Assembly: GCA_007922305.1 (NCBI GenBank)
Contig: ML677333.1
Span: 12,874,541 to 12,938,540, forward strand
Length of the DNA stretch: 64,000 nucleotides
Source: Dermatemys mawii
Lineage: Eukaryota > Chordata > Testudines > Dermatemydidae
Direction of reading: 5' to 3'
In this document: positions 21,626 through 34,139 of the stretch, piece after piece
Layout of the letters: each line of letters opens with the position of its first letter
How positions within the stretch are numbered: position 1 is the stretch's first letter
Notes under the pieces: model-generated
Told to the model about the DNA's origin: nothing
The model's input: only the letters and a program-made list of their open reading frames with translations
Database searches by the model: none
Translations under genes and position numbers: made by a program

Positions 21626-22977
21626 CTAGCCTTAGTTAAATTTTTTAGAGGAATTGAGATGATTAGCCTCAAGTATCTACAGCGTGGTACAGTATATTCC
21701 ATATTTCAGGGTTTTACATTACATCAGCACGAGAGGGGGATGAAGCATCAGTAGCCAAATTCTGGGGTCATTTACATGCTTGGAGCCTCACTGATATCTG
21801 AGTTTGCTTTGGTGTAACCGAGAGCTGAATCTGAGTCTTTCAGTGTTATCATCAGGAACATTAGCTTTGAGGTTGGTAGCTGCTAGGAAGTGTATCGCTT
21901 ATTTTCCATGAATCCAAAGAGCTGGTGTGAACTCACTGGAGAAACAATTTTATGGCAGAATGTTTTATGGAATGGCTCATGAAGGGCCCAGTCCTGCCCT
22001 TGAGCACCCTGGGCTGTTCCTGAAGCAAATGGAAGTTGTAGTTTTGCTGGATTAGGTTCAAAGACTTGCACCATCCCACATCAGGGGTATGGAGTTTAGA
22101 TAGGAATCCGAAGTTTTGGGTTGGGTGATCTGTGCCTAATTGCTAGAGATTAAAAATATTGAACTACATGGTAGCCAGTGTATTATGGATTTACAGCTAG
22201 AGTTTCAAACAAATCGTTTGTTTGATAAGTATAATGTTGGTTGACCTGAAACTATTCATGAATTAGACACAAATAGTTTAAATCGTTCACAAAATGGCTG
22301 GAGGTGGTAGAAGTGCTGCAATTGCCATTCCCACTTAATCTTTTGCATTCATCTGAGATGCGGAAAACCCAGATTTGAATCTTTGCTCTGTAATAGACCT
22401 GAAATGGACTCTTTCAATTCACTCAAAATTCCAAAAGGTCTCAAATTTTCTCAGCTCTATCTAAAACAACTAAAATGAGTGTTCTCTCAGTCCAGGATAA
22501 AAGGAAAACACCTAGTTATTTTTCATAGCTTCTTCCTGGTGGGCATGTTAGTTGATCAATGAGTATGGAAATCAAAGACAATTTGGGATTGCCCACATCC
22601 TCTAAGTATCACTTGAAAAGTTAGGCAAGAAAATTATGTGTGTATCTTAGTGAAAATAGTACTTGTTGCACAGACCTCAGAGTGTAGTGAAGGATAATCA
22701 CTAACACTTTCTTCATGCTGCAGTTCACTGCTAGAATGCCAATGAGAAAATTATTTTGGAGCCTGGAATCTTGAATTTTAATTTCCATTTTACAATACTG
22801 AATAAGTATTGATTCAGATGCAATTAAGGTATAAGATACAGCTTACCTCAAATTGCAGTTAAGGTCTATACAATTTAACAGTGCATGGTAAAATAATAAT
22901 CAATACTTGGGATTCTCCTCCTACAGAATGTAATGAATTTCACTTCCACAGTAATGTGGCAAATTTTGTGCAAAGAT
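21626..22977. other. No feature recognised
   Basis: AT-rich. No supported repeat or exon. Confidence 0.5.
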
Positions 22978-23055
22978 TCTCCGGTGTAAATATAGAATAA
23001 CTCTGTTGAAGCCAACTGAGTTGCTCTGATTTACAATGGAGTAAATGAGAGCAGT
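22978..23055. repeat. Degenerate foldback element
   Basis: 'CTCCGGTGTAAATATAGAAT' and 'AACTCTGTTGAAGCCAACTG' pair in part with 'CTCTGATTTACAATGGAG'. This is the same motif set as the other foldback copies in the window. Confidence 0.4.
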
Positions 23056-23128
23056 ATTTATCTCATGGCATCTGTTATGGACTTTACAACATTACCACAT
23101 TTACTGTATATTTCTCCAAGTGTAATCA

Positions 23129-24235
23129 CAGAATCATAAGGCTTGGCTACACTTGCAGATGTAGAGCGCTTTGGGTTAAACCAACCTTCGGAGAGCGCCC
23201 TAGGGAAAGCACTGCAATCTGTCCACACTGACAGCTGCAAGCGCACTGGTGTGACCATATTTGCAGCACTTGCATTGGCATTGGATGGGCAGCTATCCCA
23301 GTGTTCAAGTGGCTGCAACCAGCTTTTCAAATGTGGGGGGTGGGCTGGGCATGACAGGGATTGTGTTGTGTGTACTTGGGGACAGAGAGAGTGGGTTTTG
23401 GGATGCTGAGAGTGTGTCAGCATGCTGTCTTGTAAGTTCAGATCCCTCCCCCTCTCCTCTCTCTCACTCACTCAAAGTACACAGTAAATGTTTGCTTTGT
23501 CTCGGAGCAGATAAGCAGCCAGGTCTCTGAAACCGAGCTTTGAAAGGGCACATCCACATTCCTACAATACATTTCACAACAATGAGAAGAGTGGCCACTT
23601 GACTTAAGGGGATTATGGGACATTTCTGAAGGTCAATCAGAGCACAGTAATGCAACTTCTCCTTCACACTGACGCTGGGGCATCTCACCTAATACGAATC
23701 AGATGTTATCCCTCTCACTGAGGTGGAGTACCAGCAGCGCTCCAGCTGCAGAGTCAGAGCACTCTATGTGCCTTGCCAGTGTGAATGGGGAGTAAGGTAG
23801 AGCGCTCTGGGTGGCTTTATTGCAGTATAACATGCAAGTGTAGCCAAGGCCATAGAAGATTAGGGTTGGAAGAGATCTCAAGAGGTCATCTAGTCCAACC
23901 CTCTGCTCAAAGCAGGACGAACCCCAACTAAATCATCCAGCCAGGGCTTTGTCAAGCCAGGCCTTAAAAACCTTTAAGGATGGAGATTCCAACACCTCCC
24001 TCTGTAACCCATTCCAGTGCTTCACCACCCTCCTAGTGAAATAGTGTTTCCTAATATCCAATCTAGACCTCCCCCACTGCAACTTGAGACCACTGCTCTT
24101 TGTTCTATCATCTGCCACTACTGAGAACAGCCTAGCTCCATCCTCTTTGGAACTCCCCTTCAGGTAGTTGAAGGCTGCTATCAAATCCCCCCTCACTCTT
24201 CTCTTCTGCAGACTAAATAAGCCCAGGCTACCCAG
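23129..24235 (-). repeat. CR1 LINE 3' end, antisense, split by a MITE
   Basis: The 3' tip 'CAGAATCATA' (23129-23138) is separated from the rest of the CR1 (23852-24235) by the MITE at 23139-23851. Joining the two sides restores 'GAATCATAGAAGATTAGGG', exactly as in the uninterrupted copy at 11379. The body carries the 3'UTR and the ORF2 C-terminus ('[12 protein letters not shown]' near 24160-24195) and stops at 'GACTAAATAAGCCCAGG'. The copy is 5'-truncated and dead. Confidence 0.88.
23139..23851. mobile_element. 713-bp MITE inserted in a CR1 tail
   Basis: Termini 'AGGCTTGGCTACACTTGCA' (23139-23157) and its inverted copy (23833-23851) match in 17 of 19 bases. A 3-base 'ATA' flanks both sides, a length that would fit PIF/Harbinger-type insertion, though 'ATA' is not the classic TWA. 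The interior has 'GTAGAGCGCTTTGGG', 'GGTGGAGTACCAGCAGCGCT' and other blocks I know from turtle MITEs. ORFs of 137 and 89 codons within it are not recognised as a transposase. Confidence 0.8.
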
Positions 24236-25302
24236 GCTTCAGCAAGAGGTAATAAGCAGATCCGAAACAGTAATCTCTGTTTGCCTCTTGTCTAGCCCTT
24301 AATTTTTGCACTAGCCAATAGGTTTTTGCTTTACAAGCTGTCTTTTGAGATTGTGGTCATTAATCATTTGACTGTTGGAGATTCTTTTATCTCCATTTTT
24401 ATCCCCATTTTTAAAATATATGCTTCTATTTATGTACAGTATGACACGGTGATCATGGGGTGCCTGTTCCCCACTGTCCCAGATGAAGTGGGGGAAAGGC
24501 CACTTGTGAAATGTGGGATCTTGCAGACGGTTGATTAAGCACCGCTCTTTTTCAACCAAACACCTGCTCCCCCTTATGTACAATTTCCATTGCATATTTC
24601 TTATGCTGATATGCCAAAACCCCAGTTACATTGCCCAAAATGATCACTTTTAACTGGGAAGGATGACAAAAAAATGATAAGGCTGCCAGGGATTTTATAG
24701 CTCTTGAAATCTCCTGAGGATGAGAGAAAATATGGAAGCAGCAACAGAAGAGGTTTCAAGTCACTATTGGTAACAGGTTGTGTCACTTTCAGTAAAAAAA
24801 ATTTTTTTACTATAATTGTCTGACTATAGCAGAGAAATGGAACATCTTGTTTGTCAATTAAGGTAGAGCAATTTACAAAAGATGTTATGTCTGTCTGTCT
24901 CGCTCTGTCTGTCAATGTGACAGTCTAGTTAACAGATCAGTGTCTTTTACCTCTCATGTATTTATCTTCAGGACAGAATGGATTCAACACTTTCTGTAGT
25001 ATATACTTGCCTCCTCTCCAGGAATAATTTGTGTCATGTCTTGTCATTTGTTTCAAATGGTTGCTTTGGGTTTCCTTTTCTGTGTGCTGCAGAGAATCAT
25101 TTGTGTAACCTAGTGTTTATTTAATGAAGGATATTTAATACCCAAAATGAATAGATGACTGGCTTGATTGAAACATTGTTTGGGATAGCATAGAAGCCCC
25201 AGCTAGAGAAGCAACCTTGGGACTTTCATTTGCTGGGCTGGTTGAACTTAGAAGTGTCACAGAGGTAACTGACTGGGATTTATTAGCCAATGTTCTGTAT
25301 AC
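24236..25302. other. No feature recognised
   Basis: AT-rich, with a 'GTCTGTCTCGCTCTGTCTGTC' type run near 24890-24913. Nothing further could be supported. Confidence 0.5.
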
Positions 25303-25371
25303 ATTACACCAGTGTAGATCCAAAATAACTCCATTGATTTTGATGTAAGTCAGAGCAGAAACTTGGCCCTT
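25303..25371. repeat. Degenerate foldback element
   Basis: 'ATTACACCAGTGTAGATCCA', 'AACTCCATTGATTTTGATG' and 'AAGTCAGAGCAGAAACTTGG' match the recurring motif set of this window. Confidence 0.45.
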
Positions 25372-25479
25372 ACATGATTACTCCCTGTTACATAGGTCCC
25401 TTCTGACAGCAATCCACAGAACAGACTAGCATCAAAAAGACAAGGTGGAACTCTCTGTGGGAGAGGGGCTCTGTGGGAC

Positions 25480-25578
25480 TAATCCTGAAAAGTGCTTTGT
25501 ACCTACTATCCCTATTGATTCCAACGGATGTTGAAAGTGCTTAGCACTTCAAGGGAGTCCTTTTAAGGATCAGGCCTT
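25480..25578. repeat. Palindromic foldback element
   Basis: 'TAATCCTGAAAAGTGCTTTG' and its inverted partner 'AAGTGCTTAGCACTTCAAGG' / 'GGATCAGGCC' enclose 'CTATTGATTCCAACGGATGT'. The arms are imperfect and the class is unknown. Confidence 0.45.
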
Positions 25579-25880
25579 TCATTAGCATCTACAAGAGATT
25601 TTGTTTGAAGGTTCAAAAAGAAAAATATTTATTCCCTAGAATAAAGGGAGGGATGATTTGGATCAGACAAGCATGATGTCATTGCAACCATTTAACAAAT
25701 TCGCACATGGGAATTTAGTGATCATAAGCACCAGCATGTGAAAAGCTTGTCAAGTCAGCAGTGTTAGTATTGGATGGTGTTGCTTGAACACTTTCCCGAA
25801 TGGAACTTGCCTCTCTTTTACCAGAATAAAATTAAGGCAAATTATTATGTAAAATATCTTTTACGTTGGAGGGAGATGGA

Positions 25881-26520
25881 TTACCCTTTCAGGTGGTTGA
25901 GAGCAGCTATCAAATCCGGAGTCATTCTTCTCTTCTGCAGACTAAATAATCCCAGTTTCCTCAGCCTTTCCTCATAAATCATGTGCTCCAGCCCTCTAAT
26001 CATTTTTGTTGTCCTCCGCTGGACTCTTTCCAATTTGTCCACATCCTTCTTGTAGTGTGGGGCCCAAAACTGGACACAGTATTCCAGATGAGTCCTTACC
26101 AATGCCGAGTAGAGTAGAGAATGATCATGTCCCTAGATCTGCTGGAAATGCCCCTCCTTATACAGCCCAAAATGCTACATTAGCTTTCTCCACATTCTCT
26201 GTCACTAGGTTGTCTCCCTCTTTTAACAAGGGGCCCACACTTTCCTTGACTTTCTTCTTATTGCCTGAAGAAACCCTTCTTGTTACTCCTAACATCTCCT
26301 GCTAGTTGCAACTCCCAAGTATGATTTGGCCTTCCTAATTTCACTCCTGCATGCCTGAGTACTTACTCCTCCCTGGTCTTTTGTCCACATTTGTAAGCTT
26401 CTTTTTTGTGTTTAAGATCAGTAAGGATTTCAATGTTAAGCCAAGCTGGTCACCTGCCGTATTTACTATTCTTTCTGCATATCAGGATGGCTTGTTCCTG
26501 CAACTTCAATAAGGATTCTA
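25881..26520 (-). repeat. CR1 LINE, antisense, with the reverse transcriptase core deleted
   Basis: 25881-26102 encodes the ORF2 C-terminus: '[20 protein letters not shown]', then '[17 protein letters not shown]'. 26190-26520 encodes a part that normally lies upstream of the reverse transcriptase; its minus translation includes 'KVKESVGPLLK'-like and 'DNLVTENVEKANV'-like segments. The catalytic core between them is absent, with the junction near 26165-26190. The 3'UTR is also missing at 25881. The copy cannot be mobile. Confidence 0.75.
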
Positions 26521-28164
26521 CCCATGCTACAATCAAACCTTCACTCACAGTGTAGACATACTCTGTGTGCAAGGAAGAGAAGGGCAATCTGTAAATGTCA
26601 AAAGATGTATAGAAATACAGGCTTTCCAAGTAGGCATGTGTTTAGGTCAACACTGCCCAGGAAGGTCAACCTGACTTGGAACAACTACCAACTCCCCAAC
26701 TGCTGCCTAATTTGGTTACTGTGCCCAGACTAATCCGCTATTTGCCTTGCTAGAGACCAATAAAATGCAAAAATAGAAAGTGTGGATATTACTAAATCTT
26801 CTCTCTTTGTATGAATGTTAAAACTTTAATTTAAGTGGTTGGCACAACTAGTAAAGGAGAGGGAAGCAAGCGAAGCACAGAGTGCTTTTGTCATTTAAGA
26901 GATTCATAGTTTTACACAGAAATATCACTAGTGTATCAGTTGCTGTTCGTGAGAGATCAGCTAACAAGGAATTGTTCCTGCTTTTCAAAATAACTTAATG
27001 TTGAAGGTGTGCAAGAATTGGCAACCAGGAACAGTGAACCAACTGTAACTTTATTTCTCATGCATACAAAAGTTTTAAATAGAGGGGTGGACCAAACCAA
27101 ATCCAGATCCAAACACTCTGAAATTTTGGTAAATTCAGATTGGAACCTGAACTTTACCTCTGATACTTGTGTCTGCAGTAGGCTACACCAAACCTCCATG
27201 GCTGTAGACTCATGCGTCAGTGAGAGTTTTCCTGCTTATGAACTGACTTAATGAAACAAGAGCCTCAGGATTTGGTGACACAGTTTACTAAGGAGAGATC
27301 TAGATGCAGAACTCAGTTACTACAGGTTGTAAGATGCCCATGATCTGAGTAAAGGCAGATCACTGCTAGATTCCACCCAGAGATTTGTCTTTGACAGGCA
27401 CTATCTTCTCAGCGGCTCAAGACATCACTCCTCTGGCAGCTTCACAGCTGGTTCTCTGTAACGTCACTTACAATTAAGAGAGAATACTTTACCCAACGTT
27501 TTCATCTGCAAATATTTTCAAGATGCAGGACAACCAGCAATAGCTGATTCTCATGTCAGGGGGCTGCATTCATCACTGTTTAAATTCACCTGTCATCAGT
27601 CAAGTTGCCCTTGAACTGAATTTGTTTGGTGGAATTTGTCCCAGATTGCCTTTTCTTCATTTAAAAACAACATAAATCAGGTTTTGTATCACTAATTTCA
27701 ATAATGAGTTCATTCAGAGTTTTAAAAGTATATTTAATTCTATTTAGTGCGAGCTGTAAGTACAAGTTATATTTATTGGGATGTAACTCTCTCAATCAGT
27801 GTCTGTTTTTGGCTGCATCATAGCCCAAGGGTTTGCTCTGTGCCATCTGGTGCAACTGTCTGCTCACCAGACTGCTAAATAAAGTGAGAAGGGAGAAAAA
27901 TACTGCACTCAAACTCACTGGAGTTAGAAATACCAATTTGTTTTGTTTCTCCCTCTATGAAAGGGAAGGTGAGTTTTTCCTGGATTTCTGCATCATTTTA
28001 TATTTTTCCAAAGGGCACCAGTTTTTAGAAAGCAACTATTGTAAAGGAGAAAAAATAAAAATTCTTTCAAAAGTAATCTCAAAATTATTTACATTTGCAA
28101 GTGTGTCATGTCAAAGTGGCCTAAAAATTAATAATTATAAATACAAATAGTAAATATTAACAAA
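26521..28164. other. No feature recognised
   Basis: AT-rich. The longest frames (105 codons at 27833-28150, +) have no family resemblance. Confidence 0.5.
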
Positions 28165-28510
28165 AGTATAGATATTAAGGCCTGAAGGGGCCATTGTGAT
28201 CTTCTGGTCTGACGTCCTGCATAGAATTTCACCCAATAATTTCTCCACCAAACCTCGTAACTTGTGGTTTAACTAAAACATGTCTTTCAGAATGATATCC
28301 AGTTTTGATTTAAAGCCTACAGCTGATGGAGAATTTACCATATTCCTTTTTTGTTGTAATGAGTAATTACCCTCAGTGTTAAAAATTTGCACCTTATTTC
28401 TAATTTGAATTTTTAGGTTCAACTTCAAAGCATCAGATCTTGTTATACCTTTTGTCTATTGGATGAAGGAGCCCTCTTCTATCGTATTTTCCCTTTGTAT
28501 AGTTTTTAAA
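28165..28510 (-). repeat. CR1 LINE 3'UTR and ORF2 end, antisense
   Basis: The minus strand ends with the CR1 tail ('CAGAAGATCACAATGGCCCC' then 'TTCAGGCCTT'). Plus-strand blocks 'TCCAGTTTTGATTTAAAGCC', 'GATGGAGAATTTACCATATT' and 'GTTAAAAATTTGCACCTTAT' are the antisense of the region just upstream in better copies (compare 54200-54400 on the plus strand). No frame survives. Confidence 0.75.
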
Positions 28511-28615
28511 GTATAATATATTAAAGTTCATTGACCTTGTGTACAAAACATTTGCCTTTGCATATTGCTATATTTCAGATATTACAGGGCTAATTGTTTT
28601 CAATGTATTTTGCTT

Positions 28616-29646
28616 CAGGGTGGATAAAATCAATTTAAACAAAATTTAAAAATTGTATAATTTAAAGTAAAAACAGGGTTATCTTTTTTAAAAAAATCTA
28701 TTTAAATTAAATTTGAACTTGGCTTCCTATTTTAAGGCCTAAACTTATTATAATCTATTAATTATTGAATGTCAAAAATAATTTTAAGCAATACATATTT
28801 GCTGCCAAGTTTAAAGAAAGTCAAACCACTGAACTGCAGGAAGTCACTGATTAACCACTGAGAACCCGAGTTTGCTCAAGTATAAAACTTCTGTTGTCAA
28901 AAGCAAGCTCTTCTGAAGATGCATAGAGAATATTGCTATTTCAGTTTATTCAACTAGTTCAGTTCATGAAAGAAGTTGAGAAATCAATTGGGAGTTGAAA
29001 AAAGCAGGACAGCTTGTTTTCGTCTTCCCACCAATGAATTAATACTAGGTATGAGAAGATGAGATCTACTAGTTCTGAAGTCTTGAAGGACATGGTGTCC
29101 AGAAATAAACAGTTCAATTTACTAACTACAGCTAATTTACTTTGTTTAATAAGCCAGTTAATTTTAAATGCAAAACATGTTCTGAAAAACATTTTATGTG
29201 TATCCAGCACATAAAATATTGAATGCTGTTTTGTGCATGTTAACTGAATTTGAATTTTAATCCAAATAAAGCTTGACACAATGAACTAGAAAACCAGAAA
29301 TGCATCATTCACCATTTTCAAACATAATAAAATATGTAAAAATTAAGAATCTGAAGAGGCAAGTTAAACTAGATAGCTGCAAAAATAAACAGGTATAGAT
29401 GTAACATAACCTCCTGGTTAGCAAACAGAAGCACCAAATTTAGCTTAAAGACTACATTTAATTGCAAATTGGCATGTTTTGATGATTACCAAAGAGTGAG
29501 AATCAACTTTTCCTTATGAAAATAACTAAAAATACAAATGTAAAACACAATAAAAATTGACAGTTTAAATCAAAGTTTCTATTTGCTGATTTAAATTATG
29601 ATTAAATTGTGATTTACATCACTTTGATTTAAATCAATCCACCCTG
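28616..29646. mobile_element. AT-rich hAT-type element, 1031 bp
   Basis: The left end 'CAGGGTGGATAAAATCAATT' and right end 'TTAAATCAATCCACCCTG' are inverted. The right terminal region extends into a long 'TTTGATTTAAATC' array. Flanks 'TTTTGCTT' and 'CTTTGCTG' agree in 6 of 8 bases, as expected for an old hAT target duplication. A 106-codon minus frame (28959-29279) is not recognisable as a transposase, so the element is probably non-autonomous. Confidence 0.75.
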
Positions 29647-29934
29647 CTTTGCTGAAATATAACTGATCCTTTATATGACCAGTCCAAGGAAAGGACCAGA
29701 CCTGTGAGTTGTGTCCATTAGGATATGATATAATTGCAGCTCAGGCTGTATGAAGCCCACTTCTTTTGTTTAACATGGAATTTATTAACCCACACTAGAG
29801 TATTCATTCATTTAGTGTTCTGTGTATGTAAAACCCCAAACTTCCAAACAGATCCCTACCTATTATATCGTTCAATGGAGTTTGCTTCCTAGAAGAGTCA
29901 ACAAAAAACTCTCTTTTTGTTTTTTTAAAAAAGG

Positions 29935-30185
29935 CAAACATAATTCTGAGATGTATTAGCAGGAGTGTTGTAAGCAAGACACTAGAAGTAATTCTTCCAC
30001 TCTACTCCATGCTGATTAAGCCTCAATTGGAGTATTGTGTCCAGCTCTGGATGCCACATTTCAGGAAAAATGTGGGCAAATTGGAAAGTCCAGAGAAGAG
30101 CAACAAGGTCTAGAAAACATGACCTATAAGGGAAGATTGAAAAAATTGGGTTTGTTTAGTCTTAGAAGAGAAGACTGACTCTAAC
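29935..30185 (+). repeat. CR1 LINE, ORF2 C-terminal fragment
   Basis: The plus-strand translation reads '…IKPQLEYCVQLWMPHFRKN' followed by a degraded linker and 'YKGRLKKLGLFSLRRED'. These are the CR1 ORF2 C-terminal signature blocks. It stops abruptly with no 3'UTR, so it is truncated at both ends. Confidence 0.75.
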
Positions 30186-33100
30186 ATAGCTACACTCCAT
30201 TTTTACCTTGCTAGTTTGATGAGCGCTAGTGCCTGCGTATCTTTTTGAGCACACCCTCAGCTCCATATGTATACATACCCTATGGGGTTTGGCTGGGTGT
30301 ATCAGTGGGTTTTTTCTTACTTCCCATCCTAAAATAGCAGGTCACCTAGCCAAGCCATCCTTGTGGAACTGTTGAGAATGTCATTTAAGTACTTGCTGAG
30401 GTCTCAATGAATCTCTAGTCCACTACAAACTCCCATCCATGGAGATTGGGGCTTTTGTTAGGATGATGTTTTCATGCAGCTGTAGGTGCAGTGACTGAAA
30501 AATTTCAACTGAGATGGCAACTGAGACGAAGACTAAAATGGCTAAAGATGGGCGAACTGGTTTGTACAAAATAACTCAATCTGAATCTACATTTCAAGGT
30601 TTGCACAAGTTCTCTCAATCATTATTGTGTTACCACGTATCTTGGTTTTGACCTAGACCACAAGCATCAAAATCTCCTCCAAGAAAGATTTATAAGATTT
30701 CCCAGGCTAGTGTTAGATTTTCCAGCCTATTTCTAAACTGGAAAGAACATTGTAAGTTTTGATAACTTTCTACAGTTTGCATTTCATATGTAGCTGAAGT
30801 ACTCAAAGCTGACTCCCAGCTGTCCTGCCAAGCACATTCATGGAATATATTTTACAGCAATATAAATAGCTACTGCAATGTTTATTACTGTACAAATCTG
30901 TATTTTTTTTATTTGATGAGGTAACTATATTGTTCAATCTTACTTACTGTATTTAACAATGTCAAAGTAACATTATGTCATCAAAGGTCCTAGACAGTTA
31001 AAGGTACAGAATAGACTTCTGAGGATAAAGCCCCTGCAACTGAGCAGCTTAACAGATTGCTAACTGCAGTGAACATTTCCAAGTTCAGTTCAAGACAGGT
31101 TCATAATTTGTTTTTAATGTCTGAACCAATTCACATGATTTTGCAGGCTCTGACATTCTAAAAAATTGAGTTTGAATGTGCCACATTTTCCCAGATCAAA
31201 TCTTAATTCAAGCCTATATGCAAGGTTCTGTTTGCAGGGGAGTTACCAAAAATGGAAGTAGGACAGGTGGATGTATTAAAAAATGATATAACATGCTCCA
31301 TGTAACCTGACCTAACCTGGTTCACACCAGAAATAGAGTATCAACAGCAGTCTGAAATATTTATAGACAGCTAGAGAGAATAAAAATGTGCACAAAAACA
31401 AAGTATCCTAGGTTTGAATTGAATCTGTTGCTTATCTATAGCAGTAGGTAACTGTAATGGGAAGTATAAAAGATGTATGCTGGGAGTTGTTGGTGAAGAA
31501 TCAGCGCAAATGCTGAAGTCTAATTAATGTAAAGGCAAGCTACATTGAATTTCTTGGTTCTGTGGTGTTTGTTGCTCTTTTATTTTTATAATGTAAGAGT
31601 TTACAGTGGTAATCATGGTTTACTGCTATATACTCTTGTTTGTCTGGAATATTAGACAAGACCTATTCAAGTCTTTCTTTTCCTGAACTGGCTTTTCATT
31701 TTAATCAGCTTCCCTCCTTCACCAGCATCACTTTGGGATATGTTTGACTGGGCTGATATCTTTCAGAAGATCATCTACACTCTCTCTTGGCCTTCCTCTC
31801 CCTTCTCATAGCATACACTGCACCTCTCATCTTTGCCTCCTTTGTAATATTCACACAAACACAACAAACTCAGTGTGCTCCCAAAAGAATACTTTGCATC
31901 AATTAAAATTGGGAATTCAGAATTCAAAAGAACACAAGCAAACTAAACACAAAGAAATAGTTTTCTAATCTCTGGCAGCAACTGAAGTAAAAATAAATAA
32001 AGAGCAAATGATTAGCAAAACTTGTTTGTACCACACAGGGATCAGAGGATAAAATCATTGTGTACCTCAGTCACCATTCTTCTAAGCACAATATACAAAA
32101 GCAGTAATACCGTGTGATCTTCCCCATTCCATCTGCCAACTGAGAAAAGTAACAGAAAAGCAATTAAGAGCATTATAAATTGGGCTCATTTCTTGGAGCT
32201 GGAAAGATCAAGCTAAGCTTGCTGTGTTTCTAAACAGAACATAAGAAATGAGACAATAAACAATTCACTAGCTTTTCTGTGGATACTCTAAAAGCCAAGC
32301 CACCTGAGGATAATTCAGTAATGTAACCCACTTGGTACTCCAAACTTAGTTGCAGGTGTTCTACCTGCAGATCCCCACCACTGTGGATATATGGGCTAGA
32401 TTGTAGCATGGACTGCATCCCCATGCAAGGTTGTAAGGGAGGAGTAAAACCTTCTCATACACCTCTGAATTCTGGACATGCAAGGGGAGGGGGCACTGCC
32501 CTTTCACTTAATCTTCTTTGGAGCAAGGGGTCAATGCGTAGGCAGAGCTCTGGGTCTGACTCGCCATCATACACCTACTTAACAAACGGAGCTGAGTTAG
32601 CATGAGTAATAATCTTTTTCTATAAGCCAGCAGCAATTTCTTAGCCCCTGGAGTAAAGCACCAGGGGGAACAGGGATTGCATTGGGAATTATCACTGCAT
32701 GTGACTTTATACTTTGTTGTTTGGCTTTTTTGCACTCTTGTGGCATCTCTAGTTTTTGAGGTTTTTTGGCTTTTCCTTGGATTTTGGTATTGGGTTTTGG
32801 GATGGCGCTGCTGGAAAACTTGCACCTATTATGTCCTCTTGCACTTATTTTTTGGCAGACTGACTGTTTGTGTTGGCAACCTCAAATCAATGGTTTTGAT
32901 AGAAATCCTCTGTGTTGGGATTCCCCCTGAGATCTCTTTCCACGCAGCTTCCCAATAACTCGGTTCAACTCCAGACTTCATCACTCAGGTTTATTTTATT
33001 TGGCAGACAGCAGTGCTACTCTGAGTTGATCAGACTCAAATGCAGGCATGGTGATGCAGGGTACCTGACAGTTCCAAAGTTGTATAGAAACCTTCTCCAT

Positions 33101-33451
33101 TTATGTTTACACATCTCATTGCATTTACTACACATTGTATCACACATGTTTGGATTGGCTTGCAGAAACCAGTCCCTGTGCAGCATACTCTGTCCATGCA
33201 TTGTCCATGCTGGACCTACTCTTTACCTCATCTCTACGTTAATAATTCATCTTGTATATTGTTATCATGGTCTCCTTTTTGTCTTGGCTGGCTCAGATTT
33301 TCTGTCTTTTTAGTCTACTGAACTATTTACTTATTTTATTTAGCACAAACATCCTTTTTGTAGCTCGATGATTCATTTACCTCCCTAATCCTATCTTTCA
33401 AAGAATGAGACTTCCCCTAACTCATATCAGGCCAGGACTATCTACACCTCT
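30186..33451. other. No gene or clear element recognised
   Basis: About 3.3 kb of mostly AT-rich sequence. Short chance frames reach 133 codons (32912-33313, +) but lack any domain. At 32700-32830 a T/G-rich stretch encodes aromatic-rich frames of low complexity. Confidence 0.5.
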
Positions 33452-33452
33452 G

Positions 33453-33480
<28 letters not shown>
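33452..33480 (+). repeat. (GT)n microsatellite
   Basis: An uninterrupted run of about 14 GT units. It is alternating purine-pyrimidine and so potentially Z-forming and length-polymorphic. Confidence 0.98.
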
Positions 33481-33485
<5 letters not shown>

Positions 33486-33816
33486 GTATTGGCATCTCAG
33501 GTTAAAAATTCAGCCAATAGGCATTGAGCTACTTAAACACAATCTCAGTGAGACCCTCCCACTTTCATATTAATCTAGAATAAATAAATACAGAGCACTG
33601 ACATTGTGCCCAATTTCCAAAGCTTCCCTGGCAGGTGGCCTGTAAAGCTAAATAATCCTGCTCAAAGTACTTCCCCTATGATGAGGCAGCATGTCCCAAT
33701 AACATGTGTTTCATTATACACACTGCAGTCCAAACAACCTTGTAGGCAGTGCCATCTGTCCTTCTGTTGGACAAAGGCACATCCGACCACCATCCTTTAC
33801 TCCGCTCAGTGTACAA

Positions 33817-34139
33817 CAGCTGTTCTCAAACTGGGGTTGCCGCTTGTTCATGGAAAGCCCCTGGTGGGCCGGCCCAATTTGTTTACCTGCCGCATCTGCG
33901 GGTTCAACCAATCGCGGCTCCCACTGGCTGCGGTTGGCCACTCCGGTGCAATTGGGGGCTGTGGAAAGTGGTGCGGTGCTGGCCGCCACTTCCCACAGCC
34001 CCCATTGGACCCGAGCGGCCAACCGCGACCAGTGGGAGCCTCGATCAGCCAAACCTGCTGATGCAGTAGGTAAACAAACTGGGTTGGACCACCAGGGGCT
34101 TTCCCTGAACAAGTGGCGACCCCAGTTTGAGAACCGCTG
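33817..34139. mobile_element. Palindromic hAT element, 323 bp
   Basis: The ends 'CAGCTGTTCTCAAACTGGGG' and 'CCCCAGTTTGAGAACCGCTG' are near-perfect inverted repeats, and pairing continues through most of the element ('CATGGAAAGCCCCTGG' with 'CCAGGGGCTTTCCCTG'). It is therefore one long foldback. The 8-bp flanks (GTGTACAA / TACTAGAA) both have TA in the middle, as hAT targets do, but otherwise diverge. ORFs of 185, 157 and 151 codons here are by-products of the GC-rich palindrome, not genes. Confidence 0.85.
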
